Shown here: piece after piece, positions 25,268-34,145 of the stretch
Position numbering within the stretch: the stretch's first letter is position 1
Layout: each line of letters opens with the position of its first letter
Assembly: GCF_000317305.3 (NCBI RefSeq)
Contig: NC_023036.2
Span: forward strand, 5,208,001 to 5,272,000
Reading direction: 5' to 3'
DNA: 64,000 nucleotides
From: Mycolicibacterium neoaurum VKM Ac-1815D
Lineage (GTDB): Bacteria > Actinomycetota > Actinomycetes > Mycobacteriales > Mycobacteriaceae
Translations under genes and position numbers: made by a program
The notes under the pieces: model-generated
The model's input: only the letters and a program-made list of their open reading frames with translations
The model's database searches: none
Told to the model about the DNA's origin: nothing

Positions 25268-26182
25268 ATGCGCCTCAAAGCCGGCAGGCCCGATCTGGAC
25301 GCCTACCACCGGTACGTCGACCTACCGGCCGCGCCGCCGGATGCACCGCTGACCGTCACCTGGGCCGGCGTCACCACGCTGTTGGTCGACGACGGCGCCG
25401 GCGCGGTGCTGACCGACGGTTTCTTCAGCCGTCCCTCGCTGATGCGGGTGGGGCTCGGCAGGATCGCGCCATCGCTACCCCGCATCGACGGCTGCCTCGG
25501 CAGGCTCGGGGTCCGCCGACTGGACGCCGTCCTGCCCGTGCACACCCACTTCGACCACGCCATGGATTCGGCCGTCGTGGCACAACGCACCGGTGCCCGG
25601 CTGATCGGTGGCGCCTCGGCCGCCCACATCGGCCATCAGCTGCCCGCAACACAGGTCGCCGTCGTCACCCCCGGTGAGCCGGTGGCAGCCGGACCGTTCG
25701 ACATCACCCTCGTCATCGGGGACCACTGCCCGCCAGATCGTTTCCCCGGTGCCATCAGTGCCCCGGTGACACCACCGGTACGGGCCGCGGCGTATCGCTG
25801 CGGTGAGGCCTGGTCGACGCTCATCGCCCACCGCCGCAGCGGGCGCACCCTGCTGGTGGTGGGCAGCGCCGGTTTCGTCACGGGCGCGCTGAGCGGCCAT
25901 CGCGCCGAGGTCGTCTACCTGGGCGTCGGGCAGCTGGGCCTGCAACCGGAGCGCTATCTGGTGGACTACTGGAACGAGACGGTGCGCACCGTCGGCGCCC
26001 GCCGCGTGGTGCTGATCCACTGGGATGATTTCTTCCGGCCGCTGGACCGGCCGCTGCGCGCCCTGCCCTACGCCGCCGACGACCTCGATGTCTCGATGCG
26101 GGTGCTGACCCGGCTCGCCACCGACGACGGCGTCGACCTACACCTGCCGACCCTGTGGCAGCCGACGGACCCATGGCGCTGA
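25268..26182 (+). CDS. Metallo-beta-lactamase-fold hydrolase (Rv3577-like)
   Basis: 304 residues. HTHFDHAMD at 92-100 is the MBL metal motif HxHxDH. Further ligand candidates are HIGHQ and GDHCPPD, and IHWDDF near 258 resembles the last metal-binding motif. The substrate is unknown. It restarts collinearity with M. tuberculosis after the zinc island, and its end overlaps the ArsB-type gene by 10 bases. Confidence 0.83.
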   Translation: MRLKAGRPDLDAYHRYVDLPAAPPDAPLTVTWAGVTTLLVDDGAGAVLTDGFFSRPSLMRVGLGRIAPSLPRIDGCLGRLGVRRLDAVLPVHTHFDHAMDSAVVAQRTGARLIGGASAAHIGHQLPATQVAVVTPGEPVAAGPFDITLVIGDHCPPDRFPGAISAPVTPPVRAAAYRCGEAWSTLIAHRRSGRTLLVVGSAGFVTGALSGHRAEVVYLGVGQLGLQPERYLVDYWNETVRTVGARRVVLIHWDDFFRPLDRPLRALPYAADDLDVSMRVLTRLATDDGVDLHLPTLWQPTDPWR

Positions 26183-27408
26183 CCCTGGCGATCGCCGCGC
26201 TGGCCGCGGTGCTCGGCGTCGCCCTGTTCGCGCCGCGCTGGCAGGCGCCCGTCGCGCTGGCCGCCGCCGGCCTGGTGGTCGGTACCGGCGCGGTGTCCTT
26301 GGCCGCGGCCTCCGACGAGGTGACCGAACTGGCGCCGGTGGTCGGCTTCCTGGCCGCGGTACTGGTGCTGGCCCGGCTCTGCGATGACGTCGGGTTGTTC
26401 CACGCCGCGGGGGTGATGATGGCCCGGGCGACCGCGGGTGGCCAGAACCGGCTGCTGGCATCCGTTTTCGGGATATCGGCGGTGGTGACCGCGGTACTGA
26501 GCCTGGACGCCACCGTGGTGTTGCTGACCCCGGTGGTCCTGGCCACCGCGCGGGCGCTCACGGTACCCGCGCGTCCGCATGCGTACGCCACCGCGCATCT
26601 GGCCAACAGTGCGTCGCTGCTGTTACCGGTCTCCAACCTGACGAATCTGTTGGCCTTCAGCGCCGCCGGCCTGACCTTCCTACATTTCGCGGCCGCGATG
26701 ACGCTGCCGTGGATTGCGGCGATCGCCGTCGAGTTCGTGCTCCTTCGTTGGCTTTTCGCCAAGGATCTGCGTGTCGCCCCGCAGCACGATGCTCCCGATG
26801 AACCACTCCAGGTGCCGATCTTCGCCATGATCGTGGTGGGACTGACCCTCGCCGGGTTCGCGCTCACCTCCCTGGTCGGATTGTCCCCCGCGTGGGCGGC
26901 ACTGGCCGGCGCCGTGGTCCTCGGCGCGCGGGCATTGCTGACCCACCGCACCACCGTGCGCAAGATCGTGGTGGCGCTGGACATCCCGTTCCTGGCATTC
27001 GTGCTGTGCCTGGGCATCGTGGTCGCCGCGGTCATGCACAACGGGCTGGAATCGGCGATGCATAGCGTCATGCCGAGCGGGCAGGGACTGCCGGCGCTGC
27101 TGGCCATCGCAACGGTGGCCGCGGTGTTGTCCAATGTGGTCAACAACCTGCCCGCCGTTCTGGTCATGCTGCCGTTGGCCACCCCGATCGGGCCCGCCGC
27201 GGTGCTGGCGGTGCTGATCGGGGTGAACGTCGGGCCCAACCTGACCTATGTCGGTTCATTGGCGAACCTGTTGTGGCGCAGCGTGGTACGTCGCGACATG
27301 AAAGCCGGGTTCGGCGAGTTCAGCCGTATCGGGCTGGTGACCACGCCCGCGGTCCTGGTCGCCGCGGTGCTGGGCCTGTGGGGCTGGATCCAGCTGTTCG
27401 GGCTCTAA
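26173..27408 (+). CDS. arsB2: ArsB/NhaD-type ion transporter (Rv3578-like)
   Basis: 411-residue polytopic protein of the ion-transporter superfamily that includes arsenite and sodium exporters. Many hydrophobic helices are visible; the family's paired conserved stretches appear as LDATVVLLTPVVLA near 116-129 with NSASLLLPVSNLTNL, and SNVVNNLPAVLVMLP near 319 with GVNVGPNLTYVGSLANLLW. ATG 26173 overlaps the previous gene by 10 bases. No ars regulators or reductases are nearby, so arsenic as substrate is only a family guess. Its last 4 bases overlap rlmB tail to tail. Confidence 0.82.
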   Translation: MALTLAIAALAAVLGVALFAPRWQAPVALAAAGLVVGTGAVSLAAASDEVTELAPVVGFLAAVLVLARLCDDVGLFHAAGVMMARATAGGQNRLLASVFGISAVVTAVLSLDATVVLLTPVVLATARALTVPARPHAYATAHLANSASLLLPVSNLTNLLAFSAAGLTFLHFAAAMTLPWIAAIAVEFVLLRWLFAKDLRVAPQHDAPDEPLQVPIFAMIVVGLTLAGFALTSLVGLSPAWAALAGAVVLGARALLTHRTTVRKIVVALDIPFLAFVLCLGIVVAAVMHNGLESAMHSVMPSGQGLPALLAIATVAAVLSNVVNNLPAVLVMLPLATPIGPAAVLAVLIGVNVGPNLTYVGSLANLLWRSVVRRDMKAGFGEFSRIGLVTTPAVLVAAVLGLWGWIQLFGL

Positions 27409-28346
27409 CCGCGACGCTGGCGGGCGATCTCGGCGAGCACGACACCCGCGGCCACCGATGCGTTGAGCGATTCGGTGGGTCCGGCCATCGGGATCGAGAC
27501 GATGGCATCGCAGTTCTCCCGCACCAGTCGCGACAGACCCTTGCCCTCCGAACCGACCACCACGACGGTCGGGCCCGAGGCGTCCAGTTCGTCGAGCGCG
27601 GTATCACCCTCGGCGTCCAGGCCGACGATCTGCAGGCCGGCATCGGCCCAGCTCTTGAGGGTGCGATTGAGGTTGGTCGCCCGCGACACCGGAAGCCGGG
27701 CAGCCGCACCGGCACTGGTGCGCCAGGCCACCGCCGTCACCGAGGCCGATCGACGCTGTGGGATCACCACACCATGTCCGCCGAAGGCCGCCGTCGACCG
27801 CACGATGGCGCCCAGGTTACGGGGATCGGAGATGTTGTCCAGCGCCACCAGCAACGCGGACTGGCTGTCGCGCTGGGCCGACTTCAACAGGTCGTCGGGA
27901 TGGGTGTAGACGTAGGGCGGCACCTGCAGGGCCAGCCCCTGGTGCAGACCGTTGCTCGACATCCGGTCCAGGTCGTGCTTCTGGACCTCCAGGATGGCGA
28001 TACCTGAATCTGCAGCCCGCTGTACGGATTCGGTGATGCGCTCGTCGGCGTCGACGCCGAGCATCACGTAGAGCGCGGTGGCCGGCACCCCGGCGCGCAG
28101 GCACTCGACGACCGGGTTGCGCCCGAGCACGTATTCGGTCTCGTCGGTCTTGCGATGGCGACCCTGTTGCGCGCGCGCGGCCTTGGCGGCCCGCTTACCG
28201 GCCGGATGGTGAGGCCGGTCCTTGGCCGCGGGGGTGGCCCCCTTGCCCTCGAGCCCCCGCCTGCGGACGCCGCCGGAGCCGACGGTCGGCCCCTTCTTGG
28301 TGCCCTCTTTGCGTACCGCGCCGCGACGCTGTGAATTACCCGCCAT
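27405..28346 (-). CDS. rlmB: SpoU-family 23S rRNA 2'-O-methyltransferase (RlmB/TsnR type)
   Basis: 313 residues. The N-terminus is basic and flexible (RRGAVRKEGTKKGPT, GKRAAKAARAQQGRH), followed by the substrate-binding segment VLGRNPVVECL. The SPOUT knot carries all three motifs: DNISDPRNLGAIVRS, VVGSEGKGLSRLV and IPMAGPTESLNASVAAGV, which bind AdoMet and guanosine. ATG 28346 gives the length of M. tuberculosis Rv3579c and overlaps the cysS end by 11 bases. Confidence 0.9.
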   Translation of the reverse strand: MAGNSQRRGAVRKEGTKKGPTVGSGGVRRRGLEGKGATPAAKDRPHHPAGKRAAKAARAQQGRHRKTDETEYVLGRNPVVECLRAGVPATALYVMLGVDADERITESVQRAADSGIAILEVQKHDLDRMSSNGLHQGLALQVPPYVYTHPDDLLKSAQRDSQSALLVALDNISDPRNLGAIVRSTAAFGGHGVVIPQRRSASVTAVAWRTSAGAAARLPVSRATNLNRTLKSWADAGLQIVGLDAEGDTALDELDASGPTVVVVGSEGKGLSRLVRENCDAIVSIPMAGPTESLNASVAAGVVLAEIARQRRG

Positions 28347-29745
28347 GGGTGGTGTCCCCTTCCAGCAGCGACCACTGCGGGCCGTCTGCGGTGTCGGTGA
28401 CCTCGATACCGGCCTCCTTGAGCCGGTCGCGGATGGCGTCTGCGGCCGCCCAGTCACGTTTCTCACGAGCCTCGGCGCGCCCGGCGAGCGCCCAGTGCAC
28501 CAGGACGTCGACGGCGGCCAGTGCCGCCGAAGTCTCGTCGCGGGTTTCCCAGCGTTCGTCGAGCGGATCGCAGCCGAGGATCGCCATCATCGCCCGGATC
28601 GACCGGGCGGCGGCCATCGCGCCGTCATGATCACCGGCGTCCAACGCACGGTTCCCTTCGGCGCGGGCGCTGTGCACCTCGGCCAGCGCGATCGGCACCG
28701 CGAGGTCGTCGTCGAGTGCCGCCTCGAACTTGTCGGTCCAGGTGCCCGGTTCGATGGCGCCGACGCGGTTGCGCACCCGGTGCAGGAAATCTTCGATACC
28801 GGTATAGGCCTTGGCCGCGTCGGCCAGCGCGTTCTCGGAGAACTCGAGCATCGAGCGGTAGTGCGCACTACCCAGGTAGTAGCGCAGTTCGGCAGCGCGA
28901 ACACGTTGCAGCACAGCGGGAATTGCGAGCACGTTACCCAGCGACTTGCTCATCTTCTCGCCGCCCATGGTGACCCAGCCGTTGTGCAGCCAGAATCGCG
29001 CGAACCCGTCGCCGGCCGCCTCGGCCTGGGCGATCTCGTTCTCGTGGTGCGGGAACACCAGATCCATACCGCCGGCGTGGATATCGAACTGCGTCCCCAG
29101 ATACTCCTGACACATGGCCACGCATTCGGTGTGCCATCCGGGGCGCCCGCGACCCCACGGCGTCGGCCACGACGGCTCCCCCGGCTTGGCGCCCTTCCAC
29201 AGGGTGAAATCGCGCTGATCCCGTTTACCCGTAGCGACGCCCTCGCCCTGGTGGACATCGTCGACCCGGTGGCCGGAGAGCTTGCCGTAACCGGGCAGGC
29301 TCGCGACGTCGAAGTACACGTCACCGTCACCGACATAGGCGTGGCCACGGTCGATCAGGCGCTCGATGAGTTCGACCATCTGGGTGATGTGTCCGGTGGC
29401 GCGGGGTTCCGCCGAGGGCGGTAACACCCCGAGTGCCTCGTAGGCCGCGGTGAAGGCGCGCTCGTAGGTCGCCGCCCACTCCCACCACGGACGGCCGGCG
29501 TCGGCGGCCTTGTTGAGGATCTTGTCGTCGATATCGGTGACGTTGCGGATGAACGCGACATCGAGGCCCTTGGCGGTCAGCCAGCGCCGCAGGACGTCGA
29601 ACGCGACACCGCTGCGCACGTGGCCGATATGGGGCAGTCCTTGAACCGTGGCGCCGCACAGGTAGATCGACACATGGCCGGGACGCAGCGGCTCGAAATC
29701 ACGAACGGCACCGGCAAGGGTGTCATACAGCCGTAGACCAGTCAT
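28336..29745 (-). CDS. cysS: Cysteinyl-tRNA synthetase
   Basis: 469-residue class I synthetase. HIGH-type motif GLPHIGHVRSG near 37-47, LCGATVQ with a zinc-ligand cysteine near 28, DLVFPHHENEIAQ with further zinc ligands, and KMSKSLGNVL near 266-275 are all present. The C-terminal DALR-like helical domain begins about residue 320. ATG 29745 (MTGLRLYDT) agrees with the family; an upstream in-frame extension is not supported. It is followed by rlmB with an 11-base overlap. Confidence 0.95.
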   Translation of the reverse strand: MTGLRLYDTLAGAVRDFEPLRPGHVSIYLCGATVQGLPHIGHVRSGVAFDVLRRWLTAKGLDVAFIRNVTDIDDKILNKAADAGRPWWEWAATYERAFTAAYEALGVLPPSAEPRATGHITQMVELIERLIDRGHAYVGDGDVYFDVASLPGYGKLSGHRVDDVHQGEGVATGKRDQRDFTLWKGAKPGEPSWPTPWGRGRPGWHTECVAMCQEYLGTQFDIHAGGMDLVFPHHENEIAQAEAAGDGFARFWLHNGWVTMGGEKMSKSLGNVLAIPAVLQRVRAAELRYYLGSAHYRSMLEFSENALADAAKAYTGIEDFLHRVRNRVGAIEPGTWTDKFEAALDDDLAVPIALAEVHSARAEGNRALDAGDHDGAMAAARSIRAMMAILGCDPLDERWETRDETSAALAAVDVLVHWALAGRAEAREKRDWAAADAIRDRLKEAGIEVTDTADGPQWSLLEGDTTHGG

Positions 29746-29800
29746 CCCGGCCAACCGTTCGCTCCGCTCACGACGGGCCAGCTTACCGGCCTGCCGCGGG

Positions 29801-30271
29801 CTATCTGACCACAAGGGCCGTGGCGACTGCCGCCAGGCCCTCGCCGCGGCCGGTGAGCCCGAGTCCGTCGGTGGTGGTCGCCGACACCGACACCGGCGCC
29901 CCGATCAGATCGGACAGCACCGCCTGCGCCTCGACGCGGCGCGGCCCGACCTTGGGCCGGTTACCGATGACCTGAACGGCGGCATTGGCCACCCGGAAAC
30001 CCTCGGCATCGAGGAGACCCCGGACATGGCGCAGCATGTCAGCGCCGCTCACGCCATGCCACTGGGGTTGATCGGTACCGAAGACGGCACCGAGATCACC
30101 GAGGCCGGCGGCACTGAGCAGCGCATCACACAATGCGTGCGCGGCAACATCGCCATCGGAATGGCCCGCGCAGCCGTCGGCTTCGGTGAACATCAGGCAC
30201 AGCAACCAACATGGTCGCCCGGCCTCGATGGGATGAACGTCGGTACCCAGACCGACGCGCAGATCCGTCAC
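29801..30271 (-). CDS. ispF: 2-C-methyl-D-erythritol 2,4-cyclodiphosphate synthase
   Basis: 156-residue MEP-pathway enzyme that makes MEcPP. GLGTDVHPIE holds metal ligands Asp and His near 11-13, GHSDGDVAAHALCDALL is the signature with the third ligand His near 42, and TTTDGLGLTGRGEG near 132 is the cytidine-contacting loop. GTG 30271 starts 2 bases after the carD stop. In related genomes ispD lies between carD and ispF; here there is no room for it. Confidence 0.94.
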   Translation of the reverse strand: MTDLRVGLGTDVHPIEAGRPCWLLCLMFTEADGCAGHSDGDVAAHALCDALLSAAGLGDLGAVFGTDQPQWHGVSGADMLRHVRGLLDAEGFRVANAAVQVIGNRPKVGPRRVEAQAVLSDLIGAPVSVSATTTDGLGLTGRGEGLAAVATALVVR

Positions 30272-30273
30272 AT

Positions 30274-30762
30274 TCAGGACGCGGCGGCCAACGCCTCGTC
30301 GAGAATGATGGTGGCCTTCTCGTCATCGGTGTTCTCGGCCAGCGCCAACTCACCGACCAGAATCTGGCGAGCCTTCGCCAGCATGCGCTTCTCGCCCGCG
30401 GACAGACCGCGCTCCTGGTCACGACGCCACAGGTCGCGAACCACCTCGGCGACCTTGTTCACGTCACCGGAAGCCAGCTTCTCCAGATTTGCCTTGTACC
30501 GGCGCGACCAGTTGGTCGGCTCCTCGGTGTGCGGCGCGCGCAGCACCTGGAAAACCTTGTCGAGGCCTTCCTGGCCCACGACGTCACGAACCCCGACGTA
30601 CTCGGCGTTGTCCGCCGGAACGCGAACCGTCAAATCCCCCTGCGAAACCTTGAGGACGAGGTATTCCTTCTGCTCACCCTTGATGGTGCGGGTTTCGATA
30701 GCCTCGATCAACGCAGCACCGTGGTGTGGATAGACGACGGTGTCTCCGACCTTGAAAATCAT
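30274..30762 (-). CDS. carD: RNA polymerase-binding transcription factor CarD
   Basis: 162 residues, essential in M. tuberculosis; it binds the RNA polymerase beta subunit and stabilises open promoter complexes. The N-terminal interaction domain begins MIFKVGDTVVYPHHG and includes Arg25 and Arg47; Trp85 (PTNWSRR), which inserts at the upstream edge of the bubble, is present. The C-terminal domain is helical (ARQILVGELALAEN). GAAAGGGG precedes ATG 30762; a -10-like TAAGAT lies at 30789-30794 on the minus strand. Confidence 0.96.
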   Translation of the reverse strand: MIFKVGDTVVYPHHGAALIEAIETRTIKGEQKEYLVLKVSQGDLTVRVPADNAEYVGVRDVVGQEGLDKVFQVLRAPHTEEPTNWSRRYKANLEKLASGDVNKVAEVVRDLWRRDQERGLSAGEKRMLAKARQILVGELALAENTDDEKATIILDEALAAAS

Positions 30763-30788
30763 CAGTTTCGAGCCCCTTTCACCAGTCG

Positions 30789-30794
30789 ATCTTA
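30789..30794 (-). promoter_or_regulatory. -10-like element upstream of carD
   Basis: Minus-strand TAAGAT preceded by TGA, 27 bases before the carD ATG. A -35 element at normal spacing is not convincing. Confidence 0.35.
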
Positions 30795-30998
30795 TCACGG
30801 GGCCAGCCGGGGCGCGGATCAACAATGCAGGTCAGGGGCACCGCAGCTGAAGACTAGGGGTTGACACAGCGCTGGATACATGCAGTTGGACTGCTGTCCA
30901 GGTGGGCTGCGGGCGCCGTCGCAAGCCCTCGGCTACCGCCGCGAATCACGACCTACTACAGTGCATAGTCGAATCCGTCCGGTTAGCAGGAGGCTCAA

Positions 30999-31589
30999 GT
31001 GGTCGCAGTGAACCGCTCCAACATGCGTGCGTCCCGCCTGGCCGCCGGCGCCCTGATCGCCGGCCTCGCGCTCACCGGCTGCAGCGCGGGCCAGATCTCG
31101 CAGAGCGCCAACCAGCAACCCGCCGTCAACGGCACGGTGCACAACGTCGGCACCATCGCGTTGCGCAACGTGTTCCTGCGCGCTCCGCAGACCACCGACT
31201 ATGTCCGCCCGGGCACCCCGGTGGAGCTGCTCTTCGCCGCCGCCAACAACTCCAGCGACGTGACCGACAAGCTGGTGTCCATCACCTCCGACATCGGCAC
31301 CATCACCCTCAGCGGGCCGACCACGGTTCCGGCCGGCGGAATCCTGGTTGCGGGCAAGCCCGACGATCCGATGGAACTGGCCATGGTGGAACGTGCCGAC
31401 GAGACCCAGGCCGAGGTCACCCTGACCGAGCCGATCTCCAACGGCCTGACCTACGACTTCACCTTCAACTTCGAGAAGGCCGGCGCCACCACCTTCGCGG
31501 TGCCCATCTCGGCCGGTGAGGTGCCCCGCCGCGACGGCGAGCCCAACGAGGGCATGGGACCGATCGGCGGACACGGCGAGGGTCACTGA
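30999..31589 (+). CDS. lpqE: Lipoprotein LpqE
   Basis: 196-residue lipoprotein with lipobox LTGC (near 25-28). The mature part is a beta-sandwich of the PCuAC/DUF461 kind, linked in other proteins to copper handling: IALRNVFLRAP, PVELLFAAANNSSDVTDKL and TYDFTFNFEKAG are strand-like. It ends in GGHGEGH, a possible metal-binding tail. GGAGG at 30989-30993 lies 5 bases before GTG 30999, fixing the start. A copper role is inference. Confidence 0.88.
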   Translation: MVAVNRSNMRASRLAAGALIAGLALTGCSAGQISQSANQQPAVNGTVHNVGTIALRNVFLRAPQTTDYVRPGTPVELLFAAANNSSDVTDKLVSITSDIGTITLSGPTTVPAGGILVAGKPDDPMELAMVERADETQAEVTLTEPISNGLTYDFTFNFEKAGATTFAVPISAGEVPRRDGEPNEGMGPIGGHGEGH

Positions 31590-31628
31590 ATCTGACGTTC
31601 TGTCAGGGGTGACGGCTACCGTCGTCAC

Positions 31629-33041
31629 GTGGCTTCGAAAGTACGTTCGCAATACCGATGCTCGGAATGTCATCACGTCACGCCCAAATGGGTGGGGCGA
31701 TGCTCTGATTGCGGCACCTGGGGAACGGTCGACGAAGTCGTCGCACTCAGTGCGCTGAGCGGCGGATCCGCCCGCCGTGCAGTCACACCGTCCTCGCCCG
31801 CCGTGCCCATCACCTCGATCGATCCCGGTGTCACCCGGCACCTGCCCACCGGTGTCGACGAGCTGGACCGCGTCCTCGGCGGCGGTCTGGTGCCCGGGTC
31901 GGTATCCCTGCTCGCAGGCGATCCGGGGATCGGGAAGTCCACGTTGCTGCTGGAGGTCGCCCATCGCTGGGCCCGCAGCGGCAGGCGCGCGCTGTACCTG
32001 TCCGGGGAGGAATCCGCCGGACAGATCAGGCTGCGCGCCGAGCGCACCGGCTGCACCCACGACGAGATGTACCTGGCCGCCGAGTCCGATCTGCAGACCG
32101 CGCTCGGTCATATCGAGCACGTGCGGCCCACCCTGGTCGTGGTCGACTCGGTACAGACGATGTCCAGTGCCGAGTCCGACGGTGTCACCGGGGGTGTCAC
32201 CCAGGTCCGCGCCGTGACGACCGCGCTCACCTCGTACGCCAAGTCGGCCGGTCCCGACGGTGTCGCGCTGCTGTTGGTCGGTCACGTCACCAAGGAGGGT
32301 GCCATCGCGGGACCGCGCTCGCTGGAACATCTCGTCGATGTGGTGCTGCACTTCGAAGGTGATCGGAGCTCGGCACTGCGGATGGTGCGCGGGGTGAAGA
32401 ACAGGTTCGGCGCGGCTGATGAGGTGGGCTGTTTCCTCATGCACGACAACGGGATCGAATGCGTCGCCGACCCGTCCGGGTTGTTCCGCGACCAGCGGCC
32501 TGCGCCGGTGTCGGGCACCGCGGTGACGGTCACCCTGGACGGTAAGCGGCCGCTGATCGGTGAGGTGCAGGCGCTCATCGGCGCCGAGAAGACCGGCAGT
32601 CCGCGGCGCGCGGTCAGCGGTATCGACTCCGCCCGCGCCGCGATGATCACCGCCGTGCTGGAGAAACGTTCCAAGCTGCCGCTCGGCCAGCACGACATCT
32701 ACGTCTCCACCGTCGGCGGCATGCGACTGACCGACCCGTCATCGGATCTGGCGGTGGCCATGGCCATCGCATCGGCCTATACCGATATCGCGATGCCTGC
32801 CACCGCGATCGCCATCGGTGAGGTCGGACTTGCCGGAGATCTGCGCCGGGTGAACGGGATGGACCGCAGGCTCGCCGAGGCCGCCCGGCTCGGCTTCACC
32901 CACGCCGTCGTGCCGCCCGGGGTCAAGGACGTGCCCGCCGGTCTGACCTTGACGGTCGCCGACGACATCGGGACGGCATTGCGGCGGTTGCGCTCGATCG
33001 ACCACAATGGCTCCCGATCCGAGGAGGAGCGATGGCGGTGA
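31629..33041 (+). CDS. radA: DNA repair protein RadA
   Basis: 470-residue RecA-like helicase that promotes branch migration in recombination. A four-cysteine zinc finger (Cys11, 14, 25, 28), Walker A GDPGIGKST at 97-105, the RadA-specific KNRFG at 257-261 and a C-terminal Lon-protease-like domain (GGMRLTDPSSDLAVAMAIASA) are all present. It overlaps disA by 10 bases, as in other actinobacteria. Confidence 0.96.
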   Translation: MASKVRSQYRCSECHHVTPKWVGRCSDCGTWGTVDEVVALSALSGGSARRAVTPSSPAVPITSIDPGVTRHLPTGVDELDRVLGGGLVPGSVSLLAGDPGIGKSTLLLEVAHRWARSGRRALYLSGEESAGQIRLRAERTGCTHDEMYLAAESDLQTALGHIEHVRPTLVVVDSVQTMSSAESDGVTGGVTQVRAVTTALTSYAKSAGPDGVALLLVGHVTKEGAIAGPRSLEHLVDVVLHFEGDRSSALRMVRGVKNRFGAADEVGCFLMHDNGIECVADPSGLFRDQRPAPVSGTAVTVTLDGKRPLIGEVQALIGAEKTGSPRRAVSGIDSARAAMITAVLEKRSKLPLGQHDIYVSTVGGMRLTDPSSDLAVAMAIASAYTDIAMPATAIAIGEVGLAGDLRRVNGMDRRLAEAARLGFTHAVVPPGVKDVPAGLTLTVADDIGTALRRLRSIDHNGSRSEEERWR

Positions 33042-34144
33042 CATCCAGGGGCAACCGCAACGTGGTGCATCTGGCCCGTCCGACCATGCGCGAGACACTG
33101 GGTCGGTTGGCACCGGGTACCGCGCTGCGCGACGGTCTGGAACGCATTCTGCGGGGCCGTACGGGCGCGCTGATCGTGCTGGGCTACGACGACAGCGTCG
33201 AGGCCATCTGCGACGGCGGGTTCTCCCTCGACGTGTTGTACGCACCGACCAGGCTGCGCGAGCTGTCGAAGATGGACGGCGCCGTGGTGCTGTCCACCGA
33301 CGGGAGCCGCATCCTGCGGGCCAACGTCCAACTCGTCCCTGACGCCTCCATCCCGACCGACGAGTCGGGCACCCGGCACCGTTCGGCCGAGCGCACCGCG
33401 GTGCAGACCGGGTTCCCGGTCATCTCGGTCAGCCACTCGATGAGCATCGTGACGGTGTACGCGGCCGGTGAGCGCCACGTCGTGCCCGACACCCCGACCA
33501 TCCTCTCCCGGGCCAACCAGACCATTGCCACCCTGGAGCGGTACAAGTCCCGTCTCGACGAGGTGAACCGGCAGCTGTCCACCGCGGAGATCGAGGATTT
33601 CGTGACGCTGCGCGATGTCATGACGGTGGCCCAACGCCTGGAGATGGTGCGCCGGATCAGCCTGGAGATCGACGCCGACGTCGTCGAGCTCGGCACCGAC
33701 GGCCGCCAACTCAAGCTGCAACTGGAGGAACTCGTCGGCGACAACGACACCGCTCGCGAGCTGATCGTGCGTGACTACCACGCCAATCCGGACCCACCGA
33801 GCGCGGCGCAGGTGAGCGCCACGCTCGAGGAGCTCGACGCACTCTCGGACAACGAACTGCTCGACTTCACCGCGCTGGCAAGGGTTTTCGGGTATCCCAC
33901 CACGTTGGAGGCCCAAGACTCGGCGATGAGCTCACGCGGCTACCGGGCCATGGCCGGGATTCCGCGGTTGCAGTTCGCCCATGTCGACCTGCTGGTGCGC
34001 TCGTTCGGATCGCTGCAGGGCGTTCTGGCAGCCAGCGCCACCGATCTGCAGTCGGTCGACGGCATCGGTTCGATGTGGGCGCGCCACATCCGCGAGGGCC
34101 TGTCCCAGCTGGCCGAGTCGACGATCGCCGACCAGCTGAGCTGA
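33032..34144 (+). CDS. disA: Diadenylate cyclase DisA
   Basis: 370-residue enzyme that makes c-di-AMP from two ATP and scans DNA. The catalytic DAC domain has DGA at 82-84 and GTRHR at 113-117 (RHR at 115-117). The linker follows from about 150, and the C-terminal helix-hairpin-helix DNA-binding region contains LQSVDGIGSMWARHIREGL. Translational overlap with radA supports the known RadA-DisA functional link. Confidence 0.96.
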   Translation: MAVTSRGNRNVVHLARPTMRETLGRLAPGTALRDGLERILRGRTGALIVLGYDDSVEAICDGGFSLDVLYAPTRLRELSKMDGAVVLSTDGSRILRANVQLVPDASIPTDESGTRHRSAERTAVQTGFPVISVSHSMSIVTVYAAGERHVVPDTPTILSRANQTIATLERYKSRLDEVNRQLSTAEIEDFVTLRDVMTVAQRLEMVRRISLEIDADVVELGTDGRQLKLQLEELVGDNDTARELIVRDYHANPDPPSAAQVSATLEELDALSDNELLDFTALARVFGYPTTLEAQDSAMSSRGYRAMAGIPRLQFAHVDLLVRSFGSLQGVLAASATDLQSVDGIGSMWARHIREGLSQLAESTIADQLS

Positions 34145-34145
34145 C

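Noticed and set aside
30933..32693. 586-codon open frame opposite lpqE and radA
   Set aside because: Covers two well-supported genes and their ribosome sites; no domain signal.
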